From positions 1,116,001-1,180,000 of the forward strand of contig NZ_CP157743.1 in NCBI RefSeq assembly GCF_030717995.2: DNA of 64,000 nucleotides. Direction: 5' to 3'. Positions 51,502 through 59,660 of this stretch are shown piece by piece. The notes beneath the pieces were generated by a model, which was not told the origin of the DNA, did not search any database, and saw only the letters and a list, made by a program, of their open reading frames with translations. The number at the start of each line of letters is the position of its first letter. Within the stretch, counting starts at the first letter, position 1. Both the position numbers and the translations under genes were made by a program. The stretch comes from Methylomarinum sp. Ch1-1 (lineage in GTDB: Bacteria > Pseudomonadota > Gammaproteobacteria > Methylococcales > Methylomonadaceae).

Positions 51502-51563
51502 GGGTTAAGAAACCAGACGGTATCAGATGGTTCTTCCAGAGCTAGCTGATACCGTCTTAACCC
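51502..51563. repeat. Long imperfect palindrome
   Basis: AGACGGTATCAG (51515-51526) pairs perfectly with CTGATACCGTCT (51546-51557), and outside them GGGTTAAGA (51502-51510) pairs with TCTTAACCC (51555-51563), which overlaps the inner right arm by 3 bases. The 19-bp centre is unpaired. It may be the end of a transposon relic or a transcription stop signal. Confidence 0.7.
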
Positions 51564-51599
51564 TTTGGAATATGAGATTCTTTTATTACGAACTGGGCT

Positions 51600-51678
51600 T
51601 AAATAAGAACTCAGCGCCTCTGTTTCCCTGCGGTTAAGTATCGAAGTTATCCTTAAACTCATCAGGCTATTGCAATAG
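51600..51678. repeat. 79-bp direct repeat, copy 2
   Basis: Ends 8 bp before the ATG of the macro-domain gene, so this copy forms that gene's leader and probably carries its ribosome site. Copy 1 lies about 490 bp upstream. Confidence 0.9.
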
Positions 51679-51686
51679 GTCCCAAT

Positions 51687-52211
51687 ATGACTGACATCGA
51701 AATTATACAAACGGATATCACCCGGCTGAAGGTCGATGCCATCGTCAATGCCGCCAACAACTCACTGCTCGGTGGCGGCGGCGTCGATGGCGCCATTCAC
51801 CGCGCGGCGGGGCCGGAATTGTTGGCGGCCTGCAAGCAGCTGCAGGGTTGTGAAACCGGGCAAGCGAAGATCACCCGAGGCTATTGCTTGCCGGCGAGCT
51901 ATGTCATTCATACCGTCGGGCCAGTCTGGTCGAATGGTGAGCGCGACGAAGCGGCATTGTTGGCCTCCTGTTACCGAGAATGCCTGAAACTGGCTAAACA
52001 ATATCGCTTAAAAAGCATCGCCTTTCCGGCCATCTCCTGCGGCGTCTATCGGTTTCCGCTTGAACAGGCCGCGGAAATCGCCTTGACTACGATACAGCAG
52101 TTTGTGTCGGCTGAGACCGAGTTGCAGACGATTTATCTGGTCTGTTTGGGTGTGGCGGTATTGACGGCGTACAATGAAACTTTTACGAAACTGAAGGTTA
52201 ACCATGGTTGA
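51687..52211 (+). CDS. Macro-domain protein, O-acetyl-ADP-ribose deacetylase type
   Basis: 174-residue single macro domain. Signature blocks: [20 protein letters not shown] followed by [20 protein letters not shown], then [20 protein letters not shown], and [20 protein letters not shown]. The [18 protein letters not shown] loop binds ADP-ribose, and the family removes acetyl or ADP-ribose groups from small molecules or proteins. The start ATG directly follows the 79-bp repeat. The msrB start lies 8 bp inside its 3' end, so the two are translated together. Confidence 0.9.
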   Translation: MTDIEIIQTDITRLKVDAIVNAANNSLLGGGGVDGAIHRAAGPELLAACKQLQGCETGQAKITRGYCLPASYVIHTVGPVWSNGERDEAALLASCYRECLKLAKQYRLKSIAFPAISCGVYRFPLEQAAEIALTTIQQFVSAETELQTIYLVCLGVAVLTAYNETFTKLKVNHG

Positions 52212-52599
52212 TGAACAGATGACAGAACAGGAATGGCGTGACAAATTGACGCCGGAGCAGTTCAATATCTGCCGCCTGAAAGGCACGGAGCCGCCTTTTA
52301 CCGGCAAATACGCCGACTGTAAAGAGGACGGCATTTATCATTGCGTCTGTTGCGGTAATCCTTTGTTCGATTCCGCGACAAAATACGACTCAGGGTCCGG
52401 TTGGCCCAGTTTCTGGGATGTGCTAAACGAGCACAGCCTGGATCAAGCGGTCGACGAAAGCCATGGCATGCGTCGGGTGGAAGTTACCTGTCAATCCTGT
52501 GGCGCCCATCTCGGTCATGTGTTTGAAGACGGGCCTCAGCCGACTGGCTTACGTTATTGCATTAATTCCGCCGCGCTGGATTTAAAGGAAAGAACATGA
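52204..52599 (+). CDS. msrB: Peptide-methionine (R)-S-oxide reductase
   Basis: 131-residue MsrB, which repairs methionine-R-sulfoxide in proteins. Two CxxC pairs bind zinc (CVCC in [13 protein letters not shown] and CQSC in [20 protein letters not shown]). The catalytic cysteine is in [27 protein letters not shown] is the usual substrate-binding segment. The start overlaps the macro-domain gene and the end overlaps the peptidase gene by 4 bp (ATGA). Cytoplasmic; no signal peptide. Confidence 0.94.
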   Translation: MVDEQMTEQEWRDKLTPEQFNICRLKGTEPPFTGKYADCKEDGIYHCVCCGNPLFDSATKYDSGSGWPSFWDVLNEHSLDQAVDESHGMRRVEVTCQSCGAHLGHVFEDGPQPTGLRYCINSAALDLKERT

Positions 52600-53897
52600 A
52601 GGCAAGGGAACACGTTCAGGATCTGCTGAATTTCATCGACGTCAGTCCTAGTCCCTGGCATGCCGTGGCGACGTCGGAGCAACGTCTGCAGCAATATGGT
52701 TTTAAGCGTTTGTACGAGGCCGATAAATGGCGCCTAAGCGCCGGCGAACGGTATTATGTGGTTCGTGATGACTCCTCTCTGGTCGCCTTCGTGATAGGGC
52801 GGAAGTCGTTGCCGGAAACCGGCTTTAAAATTTTCGGCGCGCATACCGATTCGCCGGGCTTGAGAGTGAAGCCTAATGCGGCGGTCTTAGTCGATGGCGT
52901 CGTCAGGCTGGGCGTCGAAGTCTATGGCGGGCCGATTTTGGCGACCTTTAGTGATCGCGATCTGAGTTTGGCCGGCCGGTTTAGTTACAAGGCCGATGAT
53001 GGCGTGATTGTCAGTCGTTTGCTGCGTTTCGATCAGGCCTTGTTACGCTTGCCGAACCTGGCGATACACATGAATCGGAACGTTAACAGCGAAGGTCTGA
53101 AATTCGACAAGCAAAACGAGTTGCCGTTGTTGTTAACGACCTTTGCGGAAGAGCAGTTGCCGCCGGATTATTTTTACCGCTTGTTGGAGCAAGCGGCGAC
53201 AGTCAAAAAAGAGCAAATTCTAAGCTGGGAACTCAATGTCTATGATACCCAGAAGGGAGTGTTCTGGGGACCGGAACAGGAATTTTACGCCAATGGCCAA
53301 CTGGATAATTTAGCCTCATGCCATGCCGGGCTCAGCGCCTTATTGGATGAACAGGTGCTGCGTTCCGGCAATACACTGGTATGCGCCTTTTTCGATCATG
53401 AAGAAATCGGCAGCGAAAGTCATAAAGGCGCAGATGGATCCTTTCTGCCGGATATCTTAGAAAGAATGGCGTTGTCTATCGATGTCGACCGGGAAGGATA
53501 TCGGCGCTCGCTGGCGCAAAGTTATATGATCAGCGCCGATATGGCGCATGCCTATCAACCTAACTTTCCCAATGCCTATGAACCCGATCATAAGGTCATG
53601 GTCAATAATGGGCCGGTCATCAAGGTCAACGCCAATCTGCGCTATACTTCGGAAAGTTTATCGGAAGCGATGTTCGTGGATTGGTGTAAGCAGGCCGGCG
53701 TGAATTGGCAACATTATGCGCATCGCACCGATATTGCCTGTGGCAGCACAATCGGTCCGATGGCCTCGGCGAGGCTGGGCATTCGCAGCATCGATGTCGG
53801 TAACCCGATGTGGGCGATGCATAGCGCCCGCGAGAGCGCCGGTGTTCAAGACCATCATGATTTGATTCGGGTATTGGCTTGTTTTTTTACCGGCTGA
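52596..53897 (+). CDS. M18 family aminopeptidase
   Basis: 433-residue zinc aminopeptidase of the aspartyl-aminopeptidase (M18) type. Metal and catalytic blocks: [18 protein letters not shown] (first metal histidine and aspartate), [39 protein letters not shown] (catalytic Glu pair), [19 protein letters not shown], and the C-terminal [16 protein letters not shown]. It removes N-terminal residues from peptides in the cytoplasm. An AAAGGAA site precedes the ATG, which overlaps the msrB stop. The three genes form a compact maintenance operon. Confidence 0.93.
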   Translation: MKAREHVQDLLNFIDVSPSPWHAVATSEQRLQQYGFKRLYEADKWRLSAGERYYVVRDDSSLVAFVIGRKSLPETGFKIFGAHTDSPGLRVKPNAAVLVDGVVRLGVEVYGGPILATFSDRDLSLAGRFSYKADDGVIVSRLLRFDQALLRLPNLAIHMNRNVNSEGLKFDKQNELPLLLTTFAEEQLPPDYFYRLLEQAATVKKEQILSWELNVYDTQKGVFWGPEQEFYANGQLDNLASCHAGLSALLDEQVLRSGNTLVCAFFDHEEIGSESHKGADGSFLPDILERMALSIDVDREGYRRSLAQSYMISADMAHAYQPNFPNAYEPDHKVMVNNGPVIKVNANLRYTSESLSEAMFVDWCKQAGVNWQHYAHRTDIACGSTIGPMASARLGIRSIDVGNPMWAMHSARESAGVQDHHDLIRVLACFFTG

Positions 53898-53925
53898 TTG
53901 AATTACATGGGGTATCCGCTATGCT
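53898..53925 (+). promoter_or_regulatory. Candidate promoter for the yfiR operon
   Basis: TTGAAT (53898-53903) and TATGCT (53920-53925) with a 16-bp spacer, beginning right after the peptidase stop and about 75 bp before the yfiR-like start. Moderate match to a sigma70 promoter. Confidence 0.35.
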
Positions 53926-53998
53926 ATAGACTATATTTCATCACTAGAAAGGACGAACTGCTTGTCGGGCTTTTTCTGGCCACAGTGTTCATAATCTG

Positions 53999-54532
53999 AT
54001 GCTGTTGATACGGACCGTAATAATCTTTTTTTGTTTTTCGGCGCTGGTTTTCGCTAAGCAGCCGGCTCTGGAGTATAAGGTTAAGGCGGCATATCTCTAT
54101 AATTTCACTAAATTCATCAGCTGGCCTGACAAACAGAGTGAAACCTTTAATCTCTGTATTTTGGGAGAGGATCCTTTTGGCCCCCTGCTGAAGCCGTTAG
54201 AGCAGCGGTCCGCGATGGATAAACCGATACATCTCATTCGGCTTGATACCCTAGATCAGGCCCGACAATGTCATATGCTTTATATCGGCGATGAAACACG
54301 TGTTCGTTCAGCAGAACTAGCGGCCTCTTCGGCCGTCAATTCTCTCCATGGCGTATTAACGGTGAGCAGTCAGCCTTCATTTGCCAAAAGCGGCGGCATG
54401 ATCGGCTTCGTCATCAAAGAGGGGCGGGTTAGATTGCAGGTTAATTTGGCTGCATTGAAGAAAAATGGCTTGAAGATCAGTGCAAAACTCATGGAAGTGG
54501 CCGAGCTGGTCGTAGGAGACTACGATGAATAA
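53999..54532 (+). CDS. yfiR: YfiR-family periplasmic regulator
   Basis: 177 residues with an N-terminal signal (MLLIRTVIIFFCFSALVFAK). The mature part has the YfiR/DUF4154 look: LEYKVKAAYLYNFTKFISWP near the N-terminus, LCILGEDPFGPLL, CHMLYIGDETR and LTVSSQPSFAKSGGMIGFVI, then VRLQVNLAALKKNGLKISAK. In Pseudomonas YfiR sits in the periplasm and represses the diguanylate cyclase YfiN. The next gene, overlapping by 8 bp, encodes a membrane c-di-GMP enzyme with a periplasmic CHASE8-like domain, so the same control is likely here. The repeated LolA-like DUF4154 gene is common beside TonB receptors. Confidence 0.85.
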   Translation: MLLIRTVIIFFCFSALVFAKQPALEYKVKAAYLYNFTKFISWPDKQSETFNLCILGEDPFGPLLKPLEQRSAMDKPIHLIRLDTLDQARQCHMLYIGDETRVRSAELAASSAVNSLHGVLTVSSQPSFAKSGGMIGFVIKEGRVRLQVNLAALKKNGLKISAKLMEVAELVVGDYDE

Positions 54533-56891
54533 GCATTTCAGAAAGTTGTCGATCAAATGGAAATTGCTATCGATACTGACCTTTTCCAGTATCCTCTCGT
54601 TGTTTTTGGCCTTGTTGCTGTTGGTTTTTGTTGAAGTCACCGAGTTAAAAAGCAAGGTTCGTAGCGATTTGACCGCGATGGGCAGTCTGGTCGCCAATCG
54701 CAGCACCGCAGCCTTGAGTTTTGATGACAAGGCGGTGGCTAGGGAAAATCTGACGGCGTTAAAGGAGATGAATGAAGTGACAGCCGCCTGTCTCTATGAT
54801 CAACAGGGGCGGATCTTTACCTCACTTTATCAAGGACGAAACCAAGGTTGTCCGACGACCGACAACGGCTTGTCGACTCATTTCGAACGGATGTCGCTGG
54901 CTATATTTGAACCGGTGCGGTTGGATAAGGAACAAATTGGTGGCGTGTACATCATCGCCGATTTAGAACCATTATTGTGGCGCAGATTGCAATTCATCGG
55001 TCTGGTATTGTTTATCCTCTTTATCGCCTCGCTGATTACCTTCCTGCTGACCGCGCCGCTGTTGGGCTGGGTGTCCGAACCGATCATCAGGCTGGCCCAT
55101 GTCGCCCGTAGGATCAGTCGGGAAAAGGATTATGCGTTGCGGGCGGCGAAACACAGCGACGATGAGTTGGGGGTGCTGGTGGACGCCTTCAATAATATGA
55201 TCAGCACCGTCGATCAGCAGAACAAGACCTTGGTCAGTGTTAAAAACAACTATCTGGCGCTCTATGACAACAATCCGACTATGGTGTTTTATCTGAATAT
55301 GGATGGCCTGATATTGTCGGTTAACCGTTTTGGCGCTAAACAGCTCGGTTTAACGGCCGAACAGGTGCAGGGGCAGTCGATTTATGATTTTGTTCATCCG
55401 GATGATCTGAATGCGACCAAGGCCTTGTTTGAGTTATGTCGACTGAGTCCAAACAAAGTCTATAAGCAGGAGGTCAGAAAAATCTGCCGCGACAAGGAAG
55501 TGATCTGGGTTAGGGAGTCGGCTCGTTTATTGGTCAATAGGCAACAGAATCAGAGCAATTTACTGCTGGTTTGTGAAGATGTGACCGAAACCAAGCGCCT
55601 GGCGGAAAAAATTGAATATCAAGCCAGCCACGATGCATTGACCGGGCTGGTCAATAGAAGGGAATTTGATGGTTATGTGCAAAAAATCGTTGAAACGGCG
55701 CAGCTGAACAAGACCGAGCATGCCTTGTGTTACCTGGATCTAGATCAGTTCAAGGTCATCAACGATACCTGCGGGCATATGGCTGGCGACGAGCTGTTGC
55801 GGCAACTGGGCGAATTGTTGCGACATAATATTCGTCAGAAAGATATTCTGGCTCGTTTGGGGGGCGATGAATTTGGCGTGTTGATGTATGACTGTACGTT
55901 GCGCCAGGCCATCAACGTCAGCGAGAAATTACGTAATGTCGTGCGCGACTTTCAATTCGGCTGGGAGAACAGAAGCTTCAGCGTCGGCGTTAGCATCGGC
56001 GTGACCCGCATCAACTACGCCAGCGGCAATGCCGTCGAGTTGTTAAAAGAGGCCGATGCCGCTTGTTACGCCGCCAAGGAAAAAGGGCGCAATCGGGTTC
56101 ATGTGTTCAGACCCGATGATGAGGAGCTGGCTTCCCGCCAGGGTGAAATGCAATGGGTGCAGAAAATTCAACGCGGCATCGAGGAAAATTGTTTTCGCCT
56201 ATACGGCCAGTTGATTGTGCCGATAGACGGACGCCAGGAAGGTTTGCATTTTGAAACCTTGATTCGATATCGGAACAGAAATGGCGCGACCATCCCACCG
56301 GGGGCGTTCCTGCCCGCGGCGGAGCGCTATAACATGGCGGCGGCGCTCGATCGCTGGGTGATCGAAAATTTATTTGCCTGGCTGGCTGGCAAACCGGATT
56401 TTTTAACTAAACTATCCCTATGTTCTGTTAATCTATCGGGGTTGTCCTTGTCTGATGAAAGTATGTTGACATTTATCGATCAGCAGTTTAAGCGTTGGGA
56501 AATTCCGACCCAGAAAATTTGTTTTGAGATCACCGAGACCGCGGCGATCAGTAACTTAAATAATGCCAGACAGTTCATCGATAGCCTGCGACAAAAAGGT
56601 TGTTTGTTTTCGCTCGACGACTTCGGCAGCGGCCTGTCTTCGTTCGCTTACCTGAAGAATCTGCCGGTGGATTTTATAAAAATCGACGGCTTGTTTGTCA
56701 AGGATATCCTTGACGATGAAGTCGACCGGGCCATGGTCGAATCGATCAATTCGGTCGGTCATGTGATGGGCAAGAAGACGATTGCCGAATTCGTCGAGAA
56801 CGAGGCTATCCTGGCTCAACTTGATGAGCTTGGGGTCGATTACGCCCAGGGCTATGGCATTGCGAAACCGATTCCGCTGGATGAATTGTAA
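54525..56891 (+). CDS. CHASE8-HAMP-PAS-GGDEF-EAL c-di-GMP enzyme
   Basis: 788-residue inner-membrane protein. Order: first helix (about 17-38), a periplasmic CHASE8-like domain (GSLVANRSTAALSFDDKAVA, DQQGRIFTSL), second helix (about 160-185), HAMP (EPIIRLAHVARRISREKDYA), PAS (about 250-355), GGDEF with an intact motif (446-450), and EAL. In the EAL domain the signature reads ETL (about 576), but the other key residues are there: FEITET, LDDFGSG, KIDG, IAEFVENE and QGYGIAKP. Both synthesis and breakdown of c-di-GMP are possible; the active half cannot be told from sequence. The upstream YfiR-like protein probably controls it from the periplasm. Confidence 0.88.
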   Translation: MNKHFRKLSIKWKLLSILTFSSILSLFLALLLLVFVEVTELKSKVRSDLTAMGSLVANRSTAALSFDDKAVARENLTALKEMNEVTAACLYDQQGRIFTSLYQGRNQGCPTTDNGLSTHFERMSLAIFEPVRLDKEQIGGVYIIADLEPLLWRRLQFIGLVLFILFIASLITFLLTAPLLGWVSEPIIRLAHVARRISREKDYALRAAKHSDDELGVLVDAFNNMISTVDQQNKTLVSVKNNYLALYDNNPTMVFYLNMDGLILSVNRFGAKQLGLTAEQVQGQSIYDFVHPDDLNATKALFELCRLSPNKVYKQEVRKICRDKEVIWVRESARLLVNRQQNQSNLLLVCEDVTETKRLAEKIEYQASHDALTGLVNRREFDGYVQKIVETAQLNKTEHALCYLDLDQFKVINDTCGHMAGDELLRQLGELLRHNIRQKDILARLGGDEFGVLMYDCTLRQAINVSEKLRNVVRDFQFGWENRSFSVGVSIGVTRINYASGNAVELLKEADAACYAAKEKGRNRVHVFRPDDEELASRQGEMQWVQKIQRGIEENCFRLYGQLIVPIDGRQEGLHFETLIRYRNRNGATIPPGAFLPAAERYNMAAALDRWVIENLFAWLAGKPDFLTKLSLCSVNLSGLSLSDESMLTFIDQQFKRWEIPTQKICFEITETAAISNLNNARQFIDSLRQKGCLFSLDDFGSGLSSFAYLKNLPVDFIKIDGLFVKDILDDEVDRAMVESINSVGHVMGKKTIAEFVENEAILAQLDELGVDYAQGYGIAKPIPLDEL

Positions 56892-56910
56892 GGGGTTATT
56901 GGAATCTTAT

Positions 56911-59058
56911 ATGAACATAAGATCGCTTAAACGACTCCACTCGCTAATGTGTTTGCTCTGTTTCAGCGCCAGCAGCCACGGTGAGGAAAACATGGAGGAT
57001 TTTCTCTCGCTGTCGCCGGCGGAACTGGCCGATATACCGGTCACCATCGCCACCGGGACAGCCAAGCCTGTCTACCGTTCGGCCGCCGTCACCAGCGTGA
57101 TCACCGCGGAACAGATCGACGAAATGGGGGCGACCGAACTGCATGAGGTGTTGGAGACCGTCCCCGGTCTGCATGTCAGCATACAGCCGGTCACCAATGA
57201 TTATGTCTACAGCATGCGCGGCATCGCCAACAACACCAATAATGAAGTGTTGGTCATGATGAACGGCACCCGTTATTCGGTGCCGTATAAAGGCAGTTAC
57301 ATGACCGGGATGGAGATTCCGGTCGAAGCGATACAGCGCATCGAGGTGATCCGCGGCCCGGGTTCTGCGTTATATGGCGCCGATGCCTTTGCCGGCGTGA
57401 TCAACATCATTACCAAGAAAGCCGGCGATATCGATGGCGCCGTTGCAGGCGTCAGGGGCGGTTCGTGGGACAGCCAGAGCATTTGGGGCCAACATGGCGG
57501 CAATTGGCTGGGCTGGGATGTCGCCGCCAGTCTGCAATACAGCCATAACAATGCCGATGACGATCGCATCATCGCCGCCGATGCGCAAACGAGCTTGGAT
57601 GAAGTCTTAGGCACACGCGCGTCGAACGCGCCGGGCGCGATGCAGACGCAGGCCGAACGGTGGAATGCGCATCTCAATCTGCAACGCAAGCATATCGACA
57701 TCAATTTTTGGGCTTTCAGCGAGGTCGATGCTGGTTTTCGTGCCGGCGCCGGAGGCGCATTGGATAATGTCGGCAGCGTCGATGGCGAGCATTATCTAGC
57801 CGACGTCCGGTTTTCGACCGAAGACGCATTGGAAGACTGGGAATTACAGGCCCATTTCAGCTATTTGAATACCGCCATCGACAGCGAGATCTTCAATTTC
57901 CCGGCCGGCAGCGTCGTGCCGATCGGTGCGGATGGCAATTTCACCGCGGAGGTCATGGATAGCCGAGGCCTGGTGTTTTTCCCAGAAGGCATGCGCACCG
58001 ATATCGGCATCAAGAACAAGGTGCCGAGCTTGGAACTGAGCAGTCTCTATAAGGGCCTTGACGATCATTTAATCCGCTTCATTGCCGGCTACCGCTATGA
58101 AGAACTGAATACGTCGGAAAGCAGGAATTACGGCGTCGGCATTCTCGATGGCGCGATTATTCCGCCTTCCGCTGCTGAGTTGGTCGACGTCACCGGCACA
58201 GACGCGATATTTTTGCCCGACCGGCACCGCGATATCTGGTCGTTCGCCTTGCAGGACGAATGGCAGATCGCTAAAGGATGGCAGTTGACCGCCGGCATTC
58301 GTTATGACGAGTATTCGGACTTTGGCAGCACCCTCAATCCCCGCGCGGCGCTGGTGTGGGATGTCAACGAACAACTGACGACTAAACTGTTATACGGCCA
58401 GGCTTATCGGGCGCCGAGTTTTCTCGAACAATACCAGCAGAACAGCCAATTGTTTATCGGCAACGCCGATCTGGAGCCGGAAGAGATCGAAACCGTCGAA
58501 TTGGCCTTCGATTATCGGCCGATGCGGACGCTGCGTACGGCGCTGAATGTTTATTATTATCAGATCGAGAACTTGATCGGCAACGAAGCGGCTTTTATCG
58601 ATGCCTCCGAGCCGGGTGTGGTGAACGGCGAGGGACAGCACGGCTATGGCATGGAGCTGGAATGGGATTGGCAATTCCAGCAAAACTGGAAATTCCGCGG
58701 CAACTATGCCTGGCAATATGCCCGCAACGAGGATTTCAAAAGGCGGGTCAGCGGCGTGCCCGAGCATAAGCTTTATTCGGCGTTGGTCTGGAGTTTCATG
58801 CCGCAGTGGCGATTGCAAACCCAGCTGAATTGGGTCGGACACCGAATCAGTCCGGTGGGCGATAGCCGGATGTTGGAGGATTATGAAACAGTCGATATCA
58901 CGCTGAATGGGAAAAAGCTTTTTGGCGTGGTCGATGTGACGGCGTCGGTGCGCAACGTGTTCGACAGCGATGGCAGGGAGCCGGCGATCTCGGCCTATCC
59001 GGACAATCTGCCGATTCCGGGACAAAGCTTTTATCTTGAGACGTCGATTCATTTTTGA
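56911..59058 (+). CDS. TonB-dependent outer-membrane receptor
   Basis: About 715 residues from the ATG at 56911, which opens a Sec signal (MNIRSLKRLHSLMCLLCFSA); a longer frame overlaps the previous gene and is rejected. The plug domain shows SVITAEQIDEMGATELHEVL, TVPGLHVS, and RIEVIRGPGSALYGADAFAG with VINIITK, as in colicin-I/vitamin B12-type receptors. The barrel ends in the usual aromatic C-terminus YLETSIHF. A LAELADIP-like N-terminal segment (LSPAELADIPVTIATGTAKP) resembles receptors found with YfiR/GGDEF partners. The ligand is unknown. Its link with a c-di-GMP enzyme suggests an outer-membrane uptake signal tied to surface behaviour. Confidence 0.9.
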   Translation: MNIRSLKRLHSLMCLLCFSASSHGEENMEDFLSLSPAELADIPVTIATGTAKPVYRSAAVTSVITAEQIDEMGATELHEVLETVPGLHVSIQPVTNDYVYSMRGIANNTNNEVLVMMNGTRYSVPYKGSYMTGMEIPVEAIQRIEVIRGPGSALYGADAFAGVINIITKKAGDIDGAVAGVRGGSWDSQSIWGQHGGNWLGWDVAASLQYSHNNADDDRIIAADAQTSLDEVLGTRASNAPGAMQTQAERWNAHLNLQRKHIDINFWAFSEVDAGFRAGAGGALDNVGSVDGEHYLADVRFSTEDALEDWELQAHFSYLNTAIDSEIFNFPAGSVVPIGADGNFTAEVMDSRGLVFFPEGMRTDIGIKNKVPSLELSSLYKGLDDHLIRFIAGYRYEELNTSESRNYGVGILDGAIIPPSAAELVDVTGTDAIFLPDRHRDIWSFALQDEWQIAKGWQLTAGIRYDEYSDFGSTLNPRAALVWDVNEQLTTKLLYGQAYRAPSFLEQYQQNSQLFIGNADLEPEEIETVELAFDYRPMRTLRTALNVYYYQIENLIGNEAAFIDASEPGVVNGEGQHGYGMELEWDWQFQQNWKFRGNYAWQYARNEDFKRRVSGVPEHKLYSALVWSFMPQWRLQTQLNWVGHRISPVGDSRMLEDYETVDITLNGKKLFGVVDVTASVRNVFDSDGREPAISAYPDNLPIPGQSFYLETSIHF

Positions 59059-59660
59059 TGACGACATTGACGGCGGAAAACCTCGCTCCGCGAGACGGAG
59101 AGCTTTATTTGATCAGGGCTTTTTATAGGGCGCAGCAGGCCGATCGTTTATTTCAACAGTTATTAGCGCAGCTGGACTGGCGGCAGGAGCGCCTGTTCAT
59201 TTATGGCCGCTGGATCGACGTGCCTCGCCTGATGTGTTGGTATGGCGACCCCGGCAGGCATTATCGTTATTCCGGAGTCGATCACGAGCCTTTGCCATGG
59301 ACCGATAGCTTGCTGACCATCAAGGTCGATGTCGAGTCTGCGTGCGGGGCGTCCTTCAACAGCGTGCTGGCCAATTTATACCGAAACGGTCGGGATTCGA
59401 TGGGCTGCCATGCCGATGACGAAAAGGAATTAGGGAGGAATCCGCTGATTGCCTCGCTGAGTTTAGGGGAACGAAGATTGCTGCGTTTTCGCCATAATCA
59501 AAGCCGGCAGAAACTCGACCTCGAGCTGAGGCATGGCGATCTGTTGCTGATGGCCGGCGAGTTGCAGCACCATTGGAAGCATGAATTGCCGAAAACCAGA
59601 AAAACGAAAAAGGCCAGAATCAACCTGACCTTTCGCAAGATCGATCAATTGACCCGATAG
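59058..59660 (+). CDS. AlkB-type 2-oxoglutarate/Fe(II) dioxygenase
   Basis: 200 residues, ALKBH2/3-like in layout. Iron site HADDEKELG (HxD) and the distal histidine in ELQHHWKHELPK; 2-oxoglutarate arginines in ARINLTFRK. The substrate lid WYGDPGRHYRYSGVDHEPLP and LANLYRNGRDSMGCHADDE are typical of enzymes that remove methyl adducts from DNA or RNA. The ATG overlaps the TonB receptor stop (TGATG). Its 3' end overlaps the convergent pbpC gene by 16 bp. A DNA-repair enzyme in this operon is unexpected and may be chance. Confidence 0.88.
   Translation: MTTLTAENLAPRDGELYLIRAFYRAQQADRLFQQLLAQLDWRQERLFIYGRWIDVPRLMCWYGDPGRHYRYSGVDHEPLPWTDSLLTIKVDVESACGASFNSVLANLYRNGRDSMGCHADDEKELGRNPLIASLSLGERRLLRFRHNQSRQKLDLELRHGDLLLMAGELQHHWKHELPKTRKTKKARINLTFRKIDQLTR

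Larger units (their letters stand above)
50956..51686. other. Gene-free repeat cluster
   Basis: 731 bp with no supportable gene. It is built of a 79-bp direct repeat pair, a 58-bp direct repeat pair, one MITE-like element and a 62-bp palindrome, each listed separately. The layers are nested: 79-bp copy, 58-bp copy, MITE, 58-bp copy, palindrome, 79-bp copy. Confidence 0.75.
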
